Assembly (NCBI GenBank): GCA_046590205.1
Contig: JBKJTT010000058.1
Location: 1 to 35,263 of the forward strand
Reading direction: 5' to 3'
Origin: DATDEW01 sp046590205
Lineage (GTDB): Bacteria > Bacteroidota > Ignavibacteria > Palsa-1295
DNA length: 35,263 nucleotides
A program made the position numbers and the translations under genes. This document shows positions 9,365 through 17,558 of this stretch, in pieces. A model generated the notes under the pieces. That model made no database searches, was not told the origin of the DNA, and was given only the letters and a program-made list of their open reading frames with translations. Each line of letters opens with the position of its first letter. Position 1 is the first letter of the stretch.

Positions 9365-9396
9365 TTTGGAGGATAGGAAAAGGATATGTACTTTTG
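9365..9396 (+). promoter_or_regulatory. rRNA operon promoter P2 (-33/-7 type)
   Basis: TTTG at 9365-9368 and TACTTTTG at 9389-9396 are 20 bp apart and again followed by cagcccg. It lies about 100 bp after P1, the usual tandem layout for strongly expressed rRNA operons. Confidence 0.78.
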
Positions 9397-9696
9397 CAGC
9401 CCGCAAATGAAAATGTGGGACGTTCATTAAGAGATTTAGAAGGAGAAAGGCGTTAAAAGCCGAGTACTTGATAATAGATAATTAACCAATTGGTTTTTAA
9501 CTTATAACTTTAAACTTATAACTTATAGCTAATTTGGAAGTTCTTTGAAAAAATTGAAACCAAAAAAATGTAGCAGATAACTCAAATAAGGAGTGTACAT
9601 CTGAAGGAGCGAGTAGTGATACTTAAGCTCATAATTACATGCTAGACCCTGAACAGACATTCCTGGATTGTGAATAATCCAGATCAAATTACTTTT
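9397..9696 (+). promoter_or_regulatory. 16S rRNA leader with boxA-like element
   Basis: This 300-bp transcribed leader has no gene. It holds the boxA-like antitermination sequence aagttctttgaaa at 9538-9550, which occurs in this position in many Bacteroidota rRNA leaders. It also contains AT-rich direct repeats around acttataac (9500-9525) and a small hairpin, ctggatt/aatccag, at 9663-9682 just before the mature end. Confidence 0.6.
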
Positions 9697-9983
<287 letters not shown>

Positions 9984-10200
9984 CAGGCTCATCCCTTAGA
10001 AAATTTGATCACAAAACGATGCCGTCTCGTGATATTACGAAGTTTTAGCCCGTCTTTCGACGGGTTGTTCTTCCCTAAAGGGCAGATTACCTACGTGTTC
10101 CGCACCCGTGCGCCAGTCCTGTATTGCTACAGTCCTTGACTTGCATGTGTTAAGCACGCCGCCAGCGTTCGTCCTGAGCCAGGATCAAACTCTCCGTAGT
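9984..10200 (-). rRNA. 16S rRNA, 5' 217 bases only, second organism
   Basis: On the minus strand this reads from about 10200 as tacggagagtttgatcctgg, then gaacgctggcggcgtgctta, acatgcaagtcaagg and gcgcacgggtgcggaacacg, and stops after gggatgagcctgc where gtccgattag should follow. It is a different 16S from the one at 9697: it shares the conserved blocks but differs throughout the first variable helices. The phylum cannot be fixed from 217 bases by eye; neighbouring genes suggest an FCB-group lineage such as Ignavibacteria/Kapabacteria. Only the 5' fragment is present. Confidence 0.9.
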
Positions 10201-10626
10201 AATTGTATCTCTACTCTACTAGCGTATTAGTTTGATACTGATCATAATCTAGGTAGTTTATGATGCAAGTATGAATTCAAATATTCACGGTTGCTTGCTG
10301 CTAAGATGAGTTATAGAACTCGCCTTAGAAACGAACATTTCTGTTCGTCTTTAGCAAGTACCTTTCCTCATCCGCTGACTATATTTAAGAGCGAGTTACA
10401 AAACTCACTCTAATCTCCATGTCAATGAACACTCGTTTTTTGACCGTTTTGAAGGGTTGCTTCATTCACGGGAAGCATACAACGGAAAAGTGTCCCACGG
10501 AATTCCCGTAACCGTCATTATTTCCTATTTATTTTACAGATTACCTCTTTTTTTGCAAAGTTGGGATCATGGTTATCGTAGAACAGATGTATGCTGATGC
10601 CCTCAAACACCTTATGCTGCTGGTGT
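10201..10626 (-). promoter_or_regulatory. 16S leader and candidate promoter of the second organism
   Basis: A gene-free 426-bp stretch upstream of the inverted 16S. On the minus strand TTGACA (10425-10420) and TTTGTA (10402-10397) sit 17 bp apart and could be the rRNA promoter, though the second box is a weak -10. A hairpin, gagtgagtt/aactcgctc, covers 10389-10410 and overlaps that box. A second perfect hairpin, acgaaca-4 nt-tgttcgt, lies at 10331-10348. No TAnnTTTG box was found here. Confidence 0.4.
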
Positions 10627-11163
10627 TCAGTACTTTGCGTCAACCATTCCGTTCGAAATGGTGATCGTATTTCCTGCATTGTTCTTTGTGACAAAATCGA
10701 ACGTAGCTTTGATCTGATTGTCCTTTACGGTAGTTAGTTTGATGCTTCCGCTTATTGCCAGATACGCTTCCGAAGGGGAATAGGCCGGATAGTTGAGGCC
10801 ATAGCCGCTGATGACAACAGCATTGGAATTCGGATCGGTAAGTGTGAACGTCTGGTTATCCTGAATTGCCACACTACTACCTAAGGTTATGCTAATGAAG
10901 TTAGCTTCGCTACCGGATTTTGTCCAGGTTATAGCTGAGATCGTTACCGATTTCCGATCTGATGAAAGAGTCGAGCTTGCGCCGGAACCGTTTTTTTGCG
11001 ACGGATACGCTCCGTTCACCTTGAACGAACCCGATTGAGACCCTGAATAATCGTATTCGACCTTGCTTGGTGCGCCTGTCGTATCGGTTGTTGTGCCGTT
11101 ATCACAGCCGGCAATCAGGAAGAGAAAAAAGGAGAGGGAGACCGCTTGTAGTAAATGTTTCAT
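10627..11163 (-). CDS. Small exported lipoprotein, unknown function
   Basis: The signal sequence MKHLLQAVSLSFFLFLIAGC ends in a lipobox with Cys ~20, followed by a Thr/Gly-rich linker. The mature part (~155 aa) is rich in Ser, Thr, Gly and Asn, with alternating strands such as GSFKVNGAYPS and NQTFTLTDPNSNAVVISGYG, suggesting a compact beta-sandwich. I recognise no family. I prefer the ATG at 11163; an ATG two codons earlier (11169) would add only Met-Thr. It sits upstream of the rRNA leader on the same strand with no partner gene. Proteins of this kind are common in FCB genomes and usually uncharacterised. Confidence 0.65.
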   Translation of the reverse strand: MKHLLQAVSLSFFLFLIAGCDNGTTTDTTGAPSKVEYDYSGSQSGSFKVNGAYPSQKNGSGASSTLSSDRKSVTISAITWTKSGSEANFISITLGSSVAIQDNQTFTLTDPNSNAVVISGYGLNYPAYSPSEAYLAISGSIKLTTVKDNQIKATFDFVTKNNAGNTITISNGMVDAKY

Positions 11164-11605
11164 TGTCATATAATTATGTTTAAAATGTCATAATATCAAC
11201 AGGCTTTTTGGGCTAATAATGCCACCGAAGACCACCTTCCCACAGGGAGCGTACGAGGACGCCGCGTTACCTGCATCTGCAATATCTGTCGCAACTGACT
11301 CGCCGTAACTCATTGATTTATATGGCAACTAACATTACACACTCACAAGATTCCATACCCTGGTGCCATAAATTTACACACATCATAGTTGATAGTTTTG
11401 ATAGTGGATAGTTGATAGTTGGATGCCGGGCGCGCGAAATCCGGCTGGGAAATTACAAAACTTTCTGCCTGTTTGCAAGATGCCTACCGAAAGTATTTCT
11501 TAACTTCTTACATGCCAATAAAATAAAATGTTGAAGATAAGCCCAACGCCCTGAACCCCAATGTTTACGCCATTTCAGATGGGCACCTATCGTAGGGGCA
11601 CATTT

Positions 11606-11924
11606 CCCAGCTCCGCTAGGAGCGTAACGTCGGTAGCGCAGTGCACATTCGCTCGCTCAGTGTAAACTCCAGCCCTGAGAATCGTTTGGAATTTTGAATT
11701 CCCAGCTCCGTTAGGAGTGTAACGTCGGTAGCGCAGTGCGTAAGCACTGGGAATAGAGAATTTACAAACAAGTATAGCTCCGTTAGGAGCGGCATGTTAG
11801 CGAGGTTTGTATTTGATCGAAATTTTTGTGACGTGTCGCCCCTACGGGGCTTTTGGGGTGGTGTGGTTATCTTTTCCCAGGGCTTACGCCCTGCGCTACC
11901 GACATGTCGCTCCTAACGGAGCTA
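11606..11924. repeat. Cluster of dispersed palindromic intergenic repeats
   Basis: The 819-bp gap between the lipoprotein and the restriction enzyme has no gene. It carries four copies of one element. Three are direct, at 11606-11644, 11701-11751 and 11775-11803, sharing agctccg(c/t)taggag; the first two also share aacgtcggtagcgcagtgc. One is inverted, at 11876-11924 (gcgctaccgacatgtcgctc). A related cgcccctacggggc palindrome sits at 11837-11850. Each unit can fold into a stem. Elements of this type are scattered between genes in several FCB genomes. The tail of the gap (11939-11968) has atcccat/atcccatt repeats. No promoter was identified. Confidence 0.75.
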
Positions 11925-11982
11925 TCCCCCAAAAATCCACCAAATCCCATCAATCCCATTAATCCCAGTCGTATTTTCGTAC

Positions 11983-14900
11983 ATGCTTGATATCAAACCT
12001 TCGCACAAACCCATCAAAGAGTATTACGCTGCGCTTGAGGAGTTCAAGAAGCATGGCGTGATTAAAGAGACCTCCGTCCGAAATGCGTTTCAGGAGTTGC
12101 TTGTAACATACTCGCGCAAACTGAAATGGTCGTTCATTGAAGAGTACGGTATTACGCTCTCGAATAAGAACAAGGGTTCGGTTGACGGCGCATTGCTCGA
12201 TGGCTACTCCATCGTCATGGGATATTGGGAGGCGAAGGATTCAGGCGATGACCTGAAAAAAGAAATTCAGTCCAAGTTTGATAAAGGGTATCCGAGAAAT
12301 AATATTCTTTTTCAAGAGCCGCTCAAAGCTGTCCTCTACCAGGACACTACGTTTGTTGATACCTACGACCTCACCAATCCCGAGTCGCTCTGCAACTGCC
12401 TCGAGGATTTCTTCGGATATAAAGCAAACGAGCAGGTGAACTGGGAAGAAATAGTAAACCAGTTCAAAGACCGCATTCCTGATTCTGCCACAAAGCTGGT
12501 GCAGATGATAGAAGAAGAGAAGAAGAGCAACCTCAAGTTCCGCGACGCATTCAAGAACTTCGCAGAGTTATGCCGTGCTTCGATTAATCCCAACCTCGCT
12601 GACCCTGCGATAGAAGAAATGCTTGTCCAGCATTTGCTCACGAGCCGCATCTTTGGCTCCGTCTTTGCTAATCCCGATTTTATCCGACGCAACGTCATCG
12701 CCTCCGAGATAGAGAACGTCATTGATGCGCTGACTTCACGCAGCTTTAATAAGAAGGAGTTCTTCGCTCCGCTCGATCATTTTTATGTGGCACTTGAGCG
12801 GCGCGCGGAATCTATATCCGAGTGGAGCCAAAAGCAGAGCTTCCTCAATACCGTCTATGAGAAGTTCTTCCAGGGGTTCGCAGTAAAGGTTGCCGATACA
12901 CATGGCATCGTCTATACGCCGCAGCCCATTGTGGATTTTATGGTGCGTTCGGTCGAGCATATTTTACAAACGGAGTTCGATAGGTCGCTCGGTGATGAAG
13001 GTGTGCATATCCTTGACCCATTTGTCGGGACGGGCAACTTCCTGATGCGTATCATGCGCGAGATACCCAAGACGAAGCTCCCAAAAAAATATCACGGCGA
13101 ACTCCATTGCAATGAGGTCATGCTCCTGCCGTACTACATCGCAAGTATGAACATCGAGCATGAGTTCTATACGCAAACAGGAAAGTACGAACCCTTCGAC
13201 GGCATCTGCCTTGTAGATACCTTCGAGCTGGCAGAGCCGGCGCAGGCAACGCTCTTCAGCACGGAAAACTCCGAGCGCGTAAACAAACAAAAACGCTCGC
13301 CCATCTTCGTCATCATCGGCAACCCACCATATAATGCAGGGCAGGTTAATGAGAATGACAATAATAAGAACAGAAAATATCCCGTCATTGATAAGAGAGT
13401 AAATGAGACGTATGCGAAAGATAGTAAGGCAACATTGGTAAATCAATTAAGTGACCCATACGTAAAAGCATTTCGCTATGCAAGTGATCGAATAGGTGAA
13501 GAAGGTGTAATAGCATATGTAACGAATAATAGTTTTCTCGAAGGTATCGCTTTTGATGGAATGAGAAAGCATCTTAGTCAAGATTTCTCATCTTTGTATA
13601 TTCTTGATCTTGGGGGCAATGTCAGAAAGAATCCAAAACTATCAGGTACAACCCACAATGTTTTTGGTATTCAAGTTGGAGTAAGTATAAACTTGCTTGT
13701 AAAAAAGCAAGCAAGCGAAGAGTCTGGAAAAATTTATTATTCTCGTGTAGATGAATTCTGGAAACGCGGAGATAAATACAGGTATTTGAATTCTAAAAAT
13801 AATAAGTTGGCAGTAGAGTGGCAAGAGTTAAATCCCGATAATAACAACAATTGGTTAAATGAAGGCATAACGGTTGACTTTGATGCCTTTATTCCTATGG
13901 GGTCAAAAGAGGCAAAACGTAATACAGAGGTCAAAGCTATATTCGTAAATTTTAGTAATGGAGTTAAGACTAATAACGATTCATATACTTATAATTATGA
14001 TGATGCAAAACTGTTCTCGCAAGCTGGCAGAATGGTCGACAATTACAACTCTGAACTTGATAGATGGCATAGGAGAGGTCAGCCTAAAGACTTAGACAGT
14101 TTCTTGAGCGTTGATGAAAAAACATTAAAGTGGATACGCAATACAAAACGAACACTTCTTCGAGGAAAGAAGGTCGAGATAGACATAGATAACATACGAG
14201 TGTCATCGTACAGACCATTCACTAAGCAATATTTATTCTTTGATCGAGCATTTAGCGAAGATACTTACCAAAACCCATTTTTCTATCCTTTCGCACAAAC
14301 AGAAAATGTTTCAATCTGTGTAAGCGGAAGTGGTGCAAGCAAGGAATTTCAGGTTGTAGTAATAAATGATATAGCTTGCCATGACTTTCTAGAGAAGACC
14401 CAATGCTTCCCATTCTACGTGTATGATGAGGACGGGAGTAATAGGCGGGAGAACATTACGGACTGGGCTCTTGCAATGTTCAATGAGCAATTAAGAATGA
14501 ACAATGAGGGGAAGGGGAAGAAAAAGAAAGATTCTACCCTCATCCCTAACCCTTCTCCCTTAAAGGGAGAAGGGGACAGTATAACCAAGTGGGATATATT
14601 CTATTATGTGTATGGTCTTCTGCATCATCCCCAGTACCGGACGAAGTATGCAGCGAACTTGCGGCGTGAGTTGCCGCGCATCCCGATTTCGAAAGACTTC
14701 TGGAAGTTCTCGGAGCTTGGCAAGAAACTCGCCGACCTGCATGTGAACTACGAATCCGCAAAGGAGTACCGCTTAGAGGAAGTCTGGAAAGACGGGGCGG
14801 GGCTTGATCTGAGCGTGGTTAAGATGAAGCTCTCGAAAGATAAGACAGACATAATCTATAACGACAAGCTCACACTTCGCGGTATCCCAGCCGAAGCATT

Positions 14901-15108
14901 CGAGTATAAACTTGGCAACCGCTCGGCAGTTGACTGGATAATAGACCAGTACCAAGTCTCGACAGATAAAAGAAGCGGCATCACCAACGACCCGAACAAA
15001 CTCGAAGAACCCGACTACATCATCAAGCTCCTACGCAAAGTAGTAACTCTGAGCGTCGAGACGGTGAAGTTGGTGAAGGAGACAGGACAATTGACAATTG
15101 AGAATTAA
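11983..15108 (+). CDS. Type ISP-like restriction-modification enzyme without helicase (nuclease-methyltransferase-specificity fusion)
   Basis: This 1041-aa protein fuses restriction and modification. The N-terminal ~100 residues contain VDGALLDG and then YWEAKD (E82-x-K84), a PD-(D/E)xK-type nuclease pattern. An adenine methyltransferase follows: DPFVGTGNF (~345, AdoMet binding) and NPPYNAG (~447, catalytic). The C-terminal third, with DIFYYVYGLLHHPQYR and IPISKDFWKFSELGKKLADLH, matches the type ISP specificity domain. Classical type ISP enzymes (LlaGI, LlaBIII) are about 1500-1600 aa with a superfamily 2 helicase between nuclease and methyltransferase; no helicase motifs are seen here, so it may act more like a type IIG enzyme. 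Residues ~835-866 are encoded by a repeat-like insertion, and the last residues by another repeat. It stands alone between repeat-rich gaps, consistent with mobility. The recognition site is unknown. Confidence 0.85.
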   Translation: MLDIKPSHKPIKEYYAALEEFKKHGVIKETSVRNAFQELLVTYSRKLKWSFIEEYGITLSNKNKGSVDGALLDGYSIVMGYWEAKDSGDDLKKEIQSKFDKGYPRNNILFQEPLKAVLYQDTTFVDTYDLTNPESLCNCLEDFFGYKANEQVNWEEIVNQFKDRIPDSATKLVQMIEEEKKSNLKFRDAFKNFAELCRASINPNLADPAIEEMLVQHLLTSRIFGSVFANPDFIRRNVIASEIENVIDALTSRSFNKKEFFAPLDHFYVALERRAESISEWSQKQSFLNTVYEKFFQGFAVKVADTHGIVYTPQPIVDFMVRSVEHILQTEFDRSLGDEGVHILDPFVGTGNFLMRIMREIPKTKLPKKYHGELHCNEVMLLPYYIASMNIEHEFYTQTGKYEPFDGICLVDTFELAEPAQATLFSTENSERVNKQKRSPIFVIIGNPPYNAGQVNENDNNKNRKYPVIDKRVNETYAKDSKATLVNQLSDPYVKAFRYASDRIGEEGVIAYVTNNSFLEGIAFDGMRKHLSQDFSSLYILDLGGNVRKNPKLSGTTHNVFGIQVGVSINLLVKKQASEESGKIYYSRVDEFWKRGDKYRYLNSKNNKLAVEWQELNPDNNNNWLNEGITVDFDAFIPMGSKEAKRNTEVKAIFVNFSNGVKTNNDSYTYNYDDAKLFSQAGRMVDNYNSELDRWHRRGQPKDLDSFLSVDEKTLKWIRNTKRTLLRGKKVEIDIDNIRVSSYRPFTKQYLFFDRAFSEDTYQNPFFYPFAQTENVSICVSGSGASKEFQVVVINDIACHDFLEKTQCFPFYVYDEDGSNRRENITDWALAMFNEQLRMNNEGKGKKKKDSTLIPNPSPLKGEGDSITKWDIFYYVYGLLHHPQYRTKYAANLRRELPRIPISKDFWKFSELGKKLADLHVNYESAKEYRLEEVWKDGAGLDLSVVKMKLSKDKTDIIYNDKLTLRGIPAEAFEYKLGNRSAVDWIIDQYQVSTDKRSGITNDPNKLEEPDYIIKLLRKVVTLSVETVKLVKETGQLTIEN
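14485..14580 (+). repeat. Palindromic repeat inserted in frame within the restriction enzyme gene
   Basis: The segment has two parts: an attaagaatgaacaatgagg stretch, then a cctcatccctaacccttc-type element with a perfect 12-bp inverted repeat (14550-14561 and 14563-14574, one-base centre). Both resemble widespread intergenic elements. It is translated in frame as a Lys/Gly-rich linker followed by STLIPNPSPLKGEGD, with no stop, between two conserved blocks of the protein. Confidence 0.7.
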
Positions 15109-15166
15109 CAATGTACAATTGGGGAAACATTGTACATTGAGCATTCTACATTGCACATTCAATGTG
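15083..15166. repeat. Short A/T repeat cluster with perfect inverted repeat after the restriction gene
   Basis: Units such as acaattgacaattgagaatt and acattgcacattcaatg follow one another. Starting at the base after the TAA stop, caatgtacaat (15109-15119) pairs perfectly with attgtacattg (15129-15139), so the transcript can fold into an 11-bp stem. The repeat begins inside the gene and encodes its last residues (GQLTIEN). Confidence 0.6.
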
Positions 15167-15250
15167 CCCTACGGTTCCTCCTCCCGAACCATATAGACCG
15201 GCATTCTGTTCTACCCGTCCCTGAAAAAAAGGGTAAAAAACAGTCTCCTT

Positions 15251-15274
15251 GCCGGAGGTATTTTTATTTCCGGC
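15251..15274 (+). promoter_or_regulatory. Hairpin in the rpsA leader
   Basis: gccgga (15251-15256) pairs with tccggc (15269-15274) in the ~180-nt region before rpsA. S1 mRNAs in other bacteria carry leader stems used for autoregulation; whether this one works that way is unknown. No TAnnTTTG box or strong Shine-Dalgarno next to the ATG was seen. Confidence 0.3.
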
Positions 15275-15320
15275 GGCATTCGGCGAGGGGCATTATTCAA
15301 CATTACGTCGGACAGTATAC

Positions 15321-17447
15321 ATGGCAGAATTAATCACGAAAGAATTCGCAGCAGCGAATCCCGGGCTTAACACCGGCAGCGGCAACCGCTCCGGCGGAGG
15401 TAATCGTTCAGGCGGCGGTAATCGTCGTAACGACCGTGCCCCCAGAGAACCACAAGGTCCTTCAACCGTAACGATCAAAACAGCCAGCACCGGCGCAGGT
15501 AACTTCACAATCATTGACCCCCAGACCAAACTTGGCGGCGGCTATAATCAAGCCGAAAAAGATGATCTCATGAAGCTCTATGATACTACCTTTAGTACCC
15601 TCAAAGAAAATCAGGTACTTATCGGTCGCGTCGTAGCAGTCACAACAAGCGAAATAGCAGTTGATATCGGATTCAAGAGCGAAGGGCTTATCTCTCGCTC
15701 AGAATTCTCAAATACACCGGACGTAAAAGTTGGTGATGAAGTAGAAGTCTTATTAGAGCAAGTTGAAGACCGTGATGGTAAACTTGTTCTTTCTCGCCGC
15801 CGCGCAGATCTTTTGCGTGTATGGGAGAAAGTAAATAACGCCGCGAAGACAGGCGAGGTAATGAAGGTCAAGTGTGTACGCCGCATCAAAGGCGGTATCG
15901 TTGTTGACCTCATGGGTATGGAAGCGTTCATGCCGGGTTCACAAATTGACGTAAAGCCGGTTCGTGATTTTGATGTCTATATCGGACAGACGATGGATGT
16001 CCGCGTTGTGAAGGTTAACCACCCGAACGAAAATGTTGTCGTCAGCCACAAAGTGCTGATGGAAGAGACGATGGACGAGCAGCGCTCTGTCATCGTTGAG
16101 AAACTTGAAAAAGGTCAGGTACTTGAAGGTCAGGTTAAGGCGATCGCTGATTTCGGCGCATTCGTTGATCTTGGTGGTGTTGATGGTCTTGTCCATATCA
16201 CCGATCTCTCATGGGGACGTGTATCACATCCTTCGGAGATCATCAAGCTTGATCAGATTGTTACGGTCGTTGTTCTTGATTTCGATGAAAACAAGAAGCG
16301 CATTTCGCTCGGCATGAAGCAGCTTACTCCGCATCCGTGGTCGGAAGTTGAGTCGAAGTATGCAGTCGGTCAGCGTGTACGCGGCAAGATCGTATCAATG
16401 ACAGATTATGGTGCATTCCTCGAGATCGAGAAGGGCATCGAAGGACTTATTCACGTAAGCGAAATGAGCTGGACACAGCACGTCAAACATCCGCGTGATA
16501 TGTTCACGATGGGCGTTGATGTTGATGCCGTCATTCTTTCTGTTGACCAAGAGTCAAAGAAGATCTCGCTTGGTGTCAAGCAGCTTCAGCCTGATCCATG
16601 GACACAGATACTTGAGAAGTATCCTGTCGGTTCGGTACATAAAGGCACAGTACGCAACCTCACCAACTTCGGCGCATTCGTCGAGCTTGAGCCGGGCGTT
16701 GACGGACTTGTTCATATCTCCGATCTATCATGGACAAAGAAAGTACGCCATCCAGGCGAAATCATCAAAAAGGGCGAAGAGCTTGACGTGATGATCCTCG
16801 GTTTGGAAATGGATAACCGCCGCATCGCACTCGGACACAAGCAGATCATGGATAACCCATGGGATACGCTTTCGTCTGCATTCAGCGAAGGTGTTGATAC
16901 CATAGGTAAGATCGTCCGTATCATTGATAAGGGCGTGATCGTAGAGCTTCCGGGAGGCATTGACGGCTTCGTCCCTGCATCGCAGCTCTCGTTCCAGTCG
17001 GTACGCAACATTGGTGATTCGTTCAAGATCGATGAGACACTTGAACTTCGCGTTATCGAATTCGATAGCGAGTCGAAGAAGATTGTTCTCTCGGCAACTG
17101 AATGGCTCAAAGGACAAGATACAGCAGCACTCGAAGAGTACAATGCAAAGCATCCTGTACCTCAAGGTGAATCTATCGGTGAAGGCAAGAAGAGCCGTCC
17201 GCGCAGTGGCAAGAAGCAGACAGCTTCTACCGGCGGCGACGCTCCGGCAGCCGAAGCATCTTCAGAGATCGGCTCATTTGAGCTTCCCGAAGAAATGCTT
17301 ACTCCAGAGAAGCCGGCTGATGTATTCGCAGCGTTAGCGGAAGTAGAGACTGCAGAAGTTGCTACAGAAGAAGCACCTGTAGCAGAAGCTCCGGTTGCCG
17401 AAGCAACACATGAAGCAGAAGCACCAGGCGAAGAAAAGCAGGGCTAA
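15321..17447 (+). CDS. rpsA: 30S ribosomal protein S1 with low-complexity N- and C-terminal tails
   Basis: S1 binds mRNA on the 30S subunit and helps initiation. Six S1 (OB-fold) domains are visible in order, opening at NQVLIGRVVAV, GEVMKVKCVRRI, GQVLEGQVKAIADFGAFVDL, GQRVRGKIVSMTDYGAFLEI, GSVHKGTVRNLTNFGAFVEL and GVDTIGKIVRI. Domains 3-5 carry the canonical GLIHVSE/GLVHISD-LSW signature. The start is the ATG at 15321 (MAELITKEFAAANPGL); the frame is open 24 codons further upstream, but that part does not look like protein. At 708 aa it is longer than the usual ~560. An Arg/Gly/Asn-rich N-terminal tract (NRSGGGNRSGGGNRRNDR, residues ~17-35) and an Ala/Glu-rich C-tail (EEAPVAEAPVAEA) account for much of the excess. 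A terminator follows. Confidence 0.95.
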   Translation: MAELITKEFAAANPGLNTGSGNRSGGGNRSGGGNRRNDRAPREPQGPSTVTIKTASTGAGNFTIIDPQTKLGGGYNQAEKDDLMKLYDTTFSTLKENQVLIGRVVAVTTSEIAVDIGFKSEGLISRSEFSNTPDVKVGDEVEVLLEQVEDRDGKLVLSRRRADLLRVWEKVNNAAKTGEVMKVKCVRRIKGGIVVDLMGMEAFMPGSQIDVKPVRDFDVYIGQTMDVRVVKVNHPNENVVVSHKVLMEETMDEQRSVIVEKLEKGQVLEGQVKAIADFGAFVDLGGVDGLVHITDLSWGRVSHPSEIIKLDQIVTVVVLDFDENKKRISLGMKQLTPHPWSEVESKYAVGQRVRGKIVSMTDYGAFLEIEKGIEGLIHVSEMSWTQHVKHPRDMFTMGVDVDAVILSVDQESKKISLGVKQLQPDPWTQILEKYPVGSVHKGTVRNLTNFGAFVELEPGVDGLVHISDLSWTKKVRHPGEIIKKGEELDVMILGLEMDNRRIALGHKQIMDNPWDTLSSAFSEGVDTIGKIVRIIDKGVIVELPGGIDGFVPASQLSFQSVRNIGDSFKIDETLELRVIEFDSESKKIVLSATEWLKGQDTAALEEYNAKHPVPQGESIGEGKKSRPRSGKKQTASTGGDAPAAEASSEIGSFELPEEMLTPEKPADVFAALAEVETAEVATEEAPVAEAPVAEATHEAEAPGEEKQG

Positions 17448-17477
17448 GATAGCAATACGCTATTTGTAATTTCTACG

Positions 17478-17512
17478 AACCCCGATGGTAGCAATATCAT
17501 CGGGGTTTGTTA
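17478..17512 (+). terminator. Rho-independent-like terminator after rpsA
   Basis: aaccccgatg (17478-17487) pairs perfectly with catcggggtt (17498-17507) around a 10-nt loop, followed by tgtta. The stem is strong; the T-tract is short. It lies 31 bp after the rpsA stop. Confidence 0.75.
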
Positions 17513-17558
17513 TCAGCGACACATCACTCATTACATATAACCCATCACTATCCCCACA

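Noticed and set aside
11606..11924. CRISPR array
   Set aside because: The repeat units are irregular in spacing and orientation, vary in sequence and have no cas genes nearby.
12964..13446. 160-aa minus-strand open frame within the restriction gene
   Set aside because: It is a shadow of the methyltransferase coding frame, which has clear motifs on the plus strand.
15130..15333. 67-aa open frame before rpsA
   Set aside because: It is built from repeat DNA and the rpsA leader, has no plausible ribosome site and overlaps the rpsA start in another frame.
15931..17165. Several 70-145 aa frames on both strands inside rpsA
   Set aside because: They are out-of-frame shadows of the repeated S1 domains.
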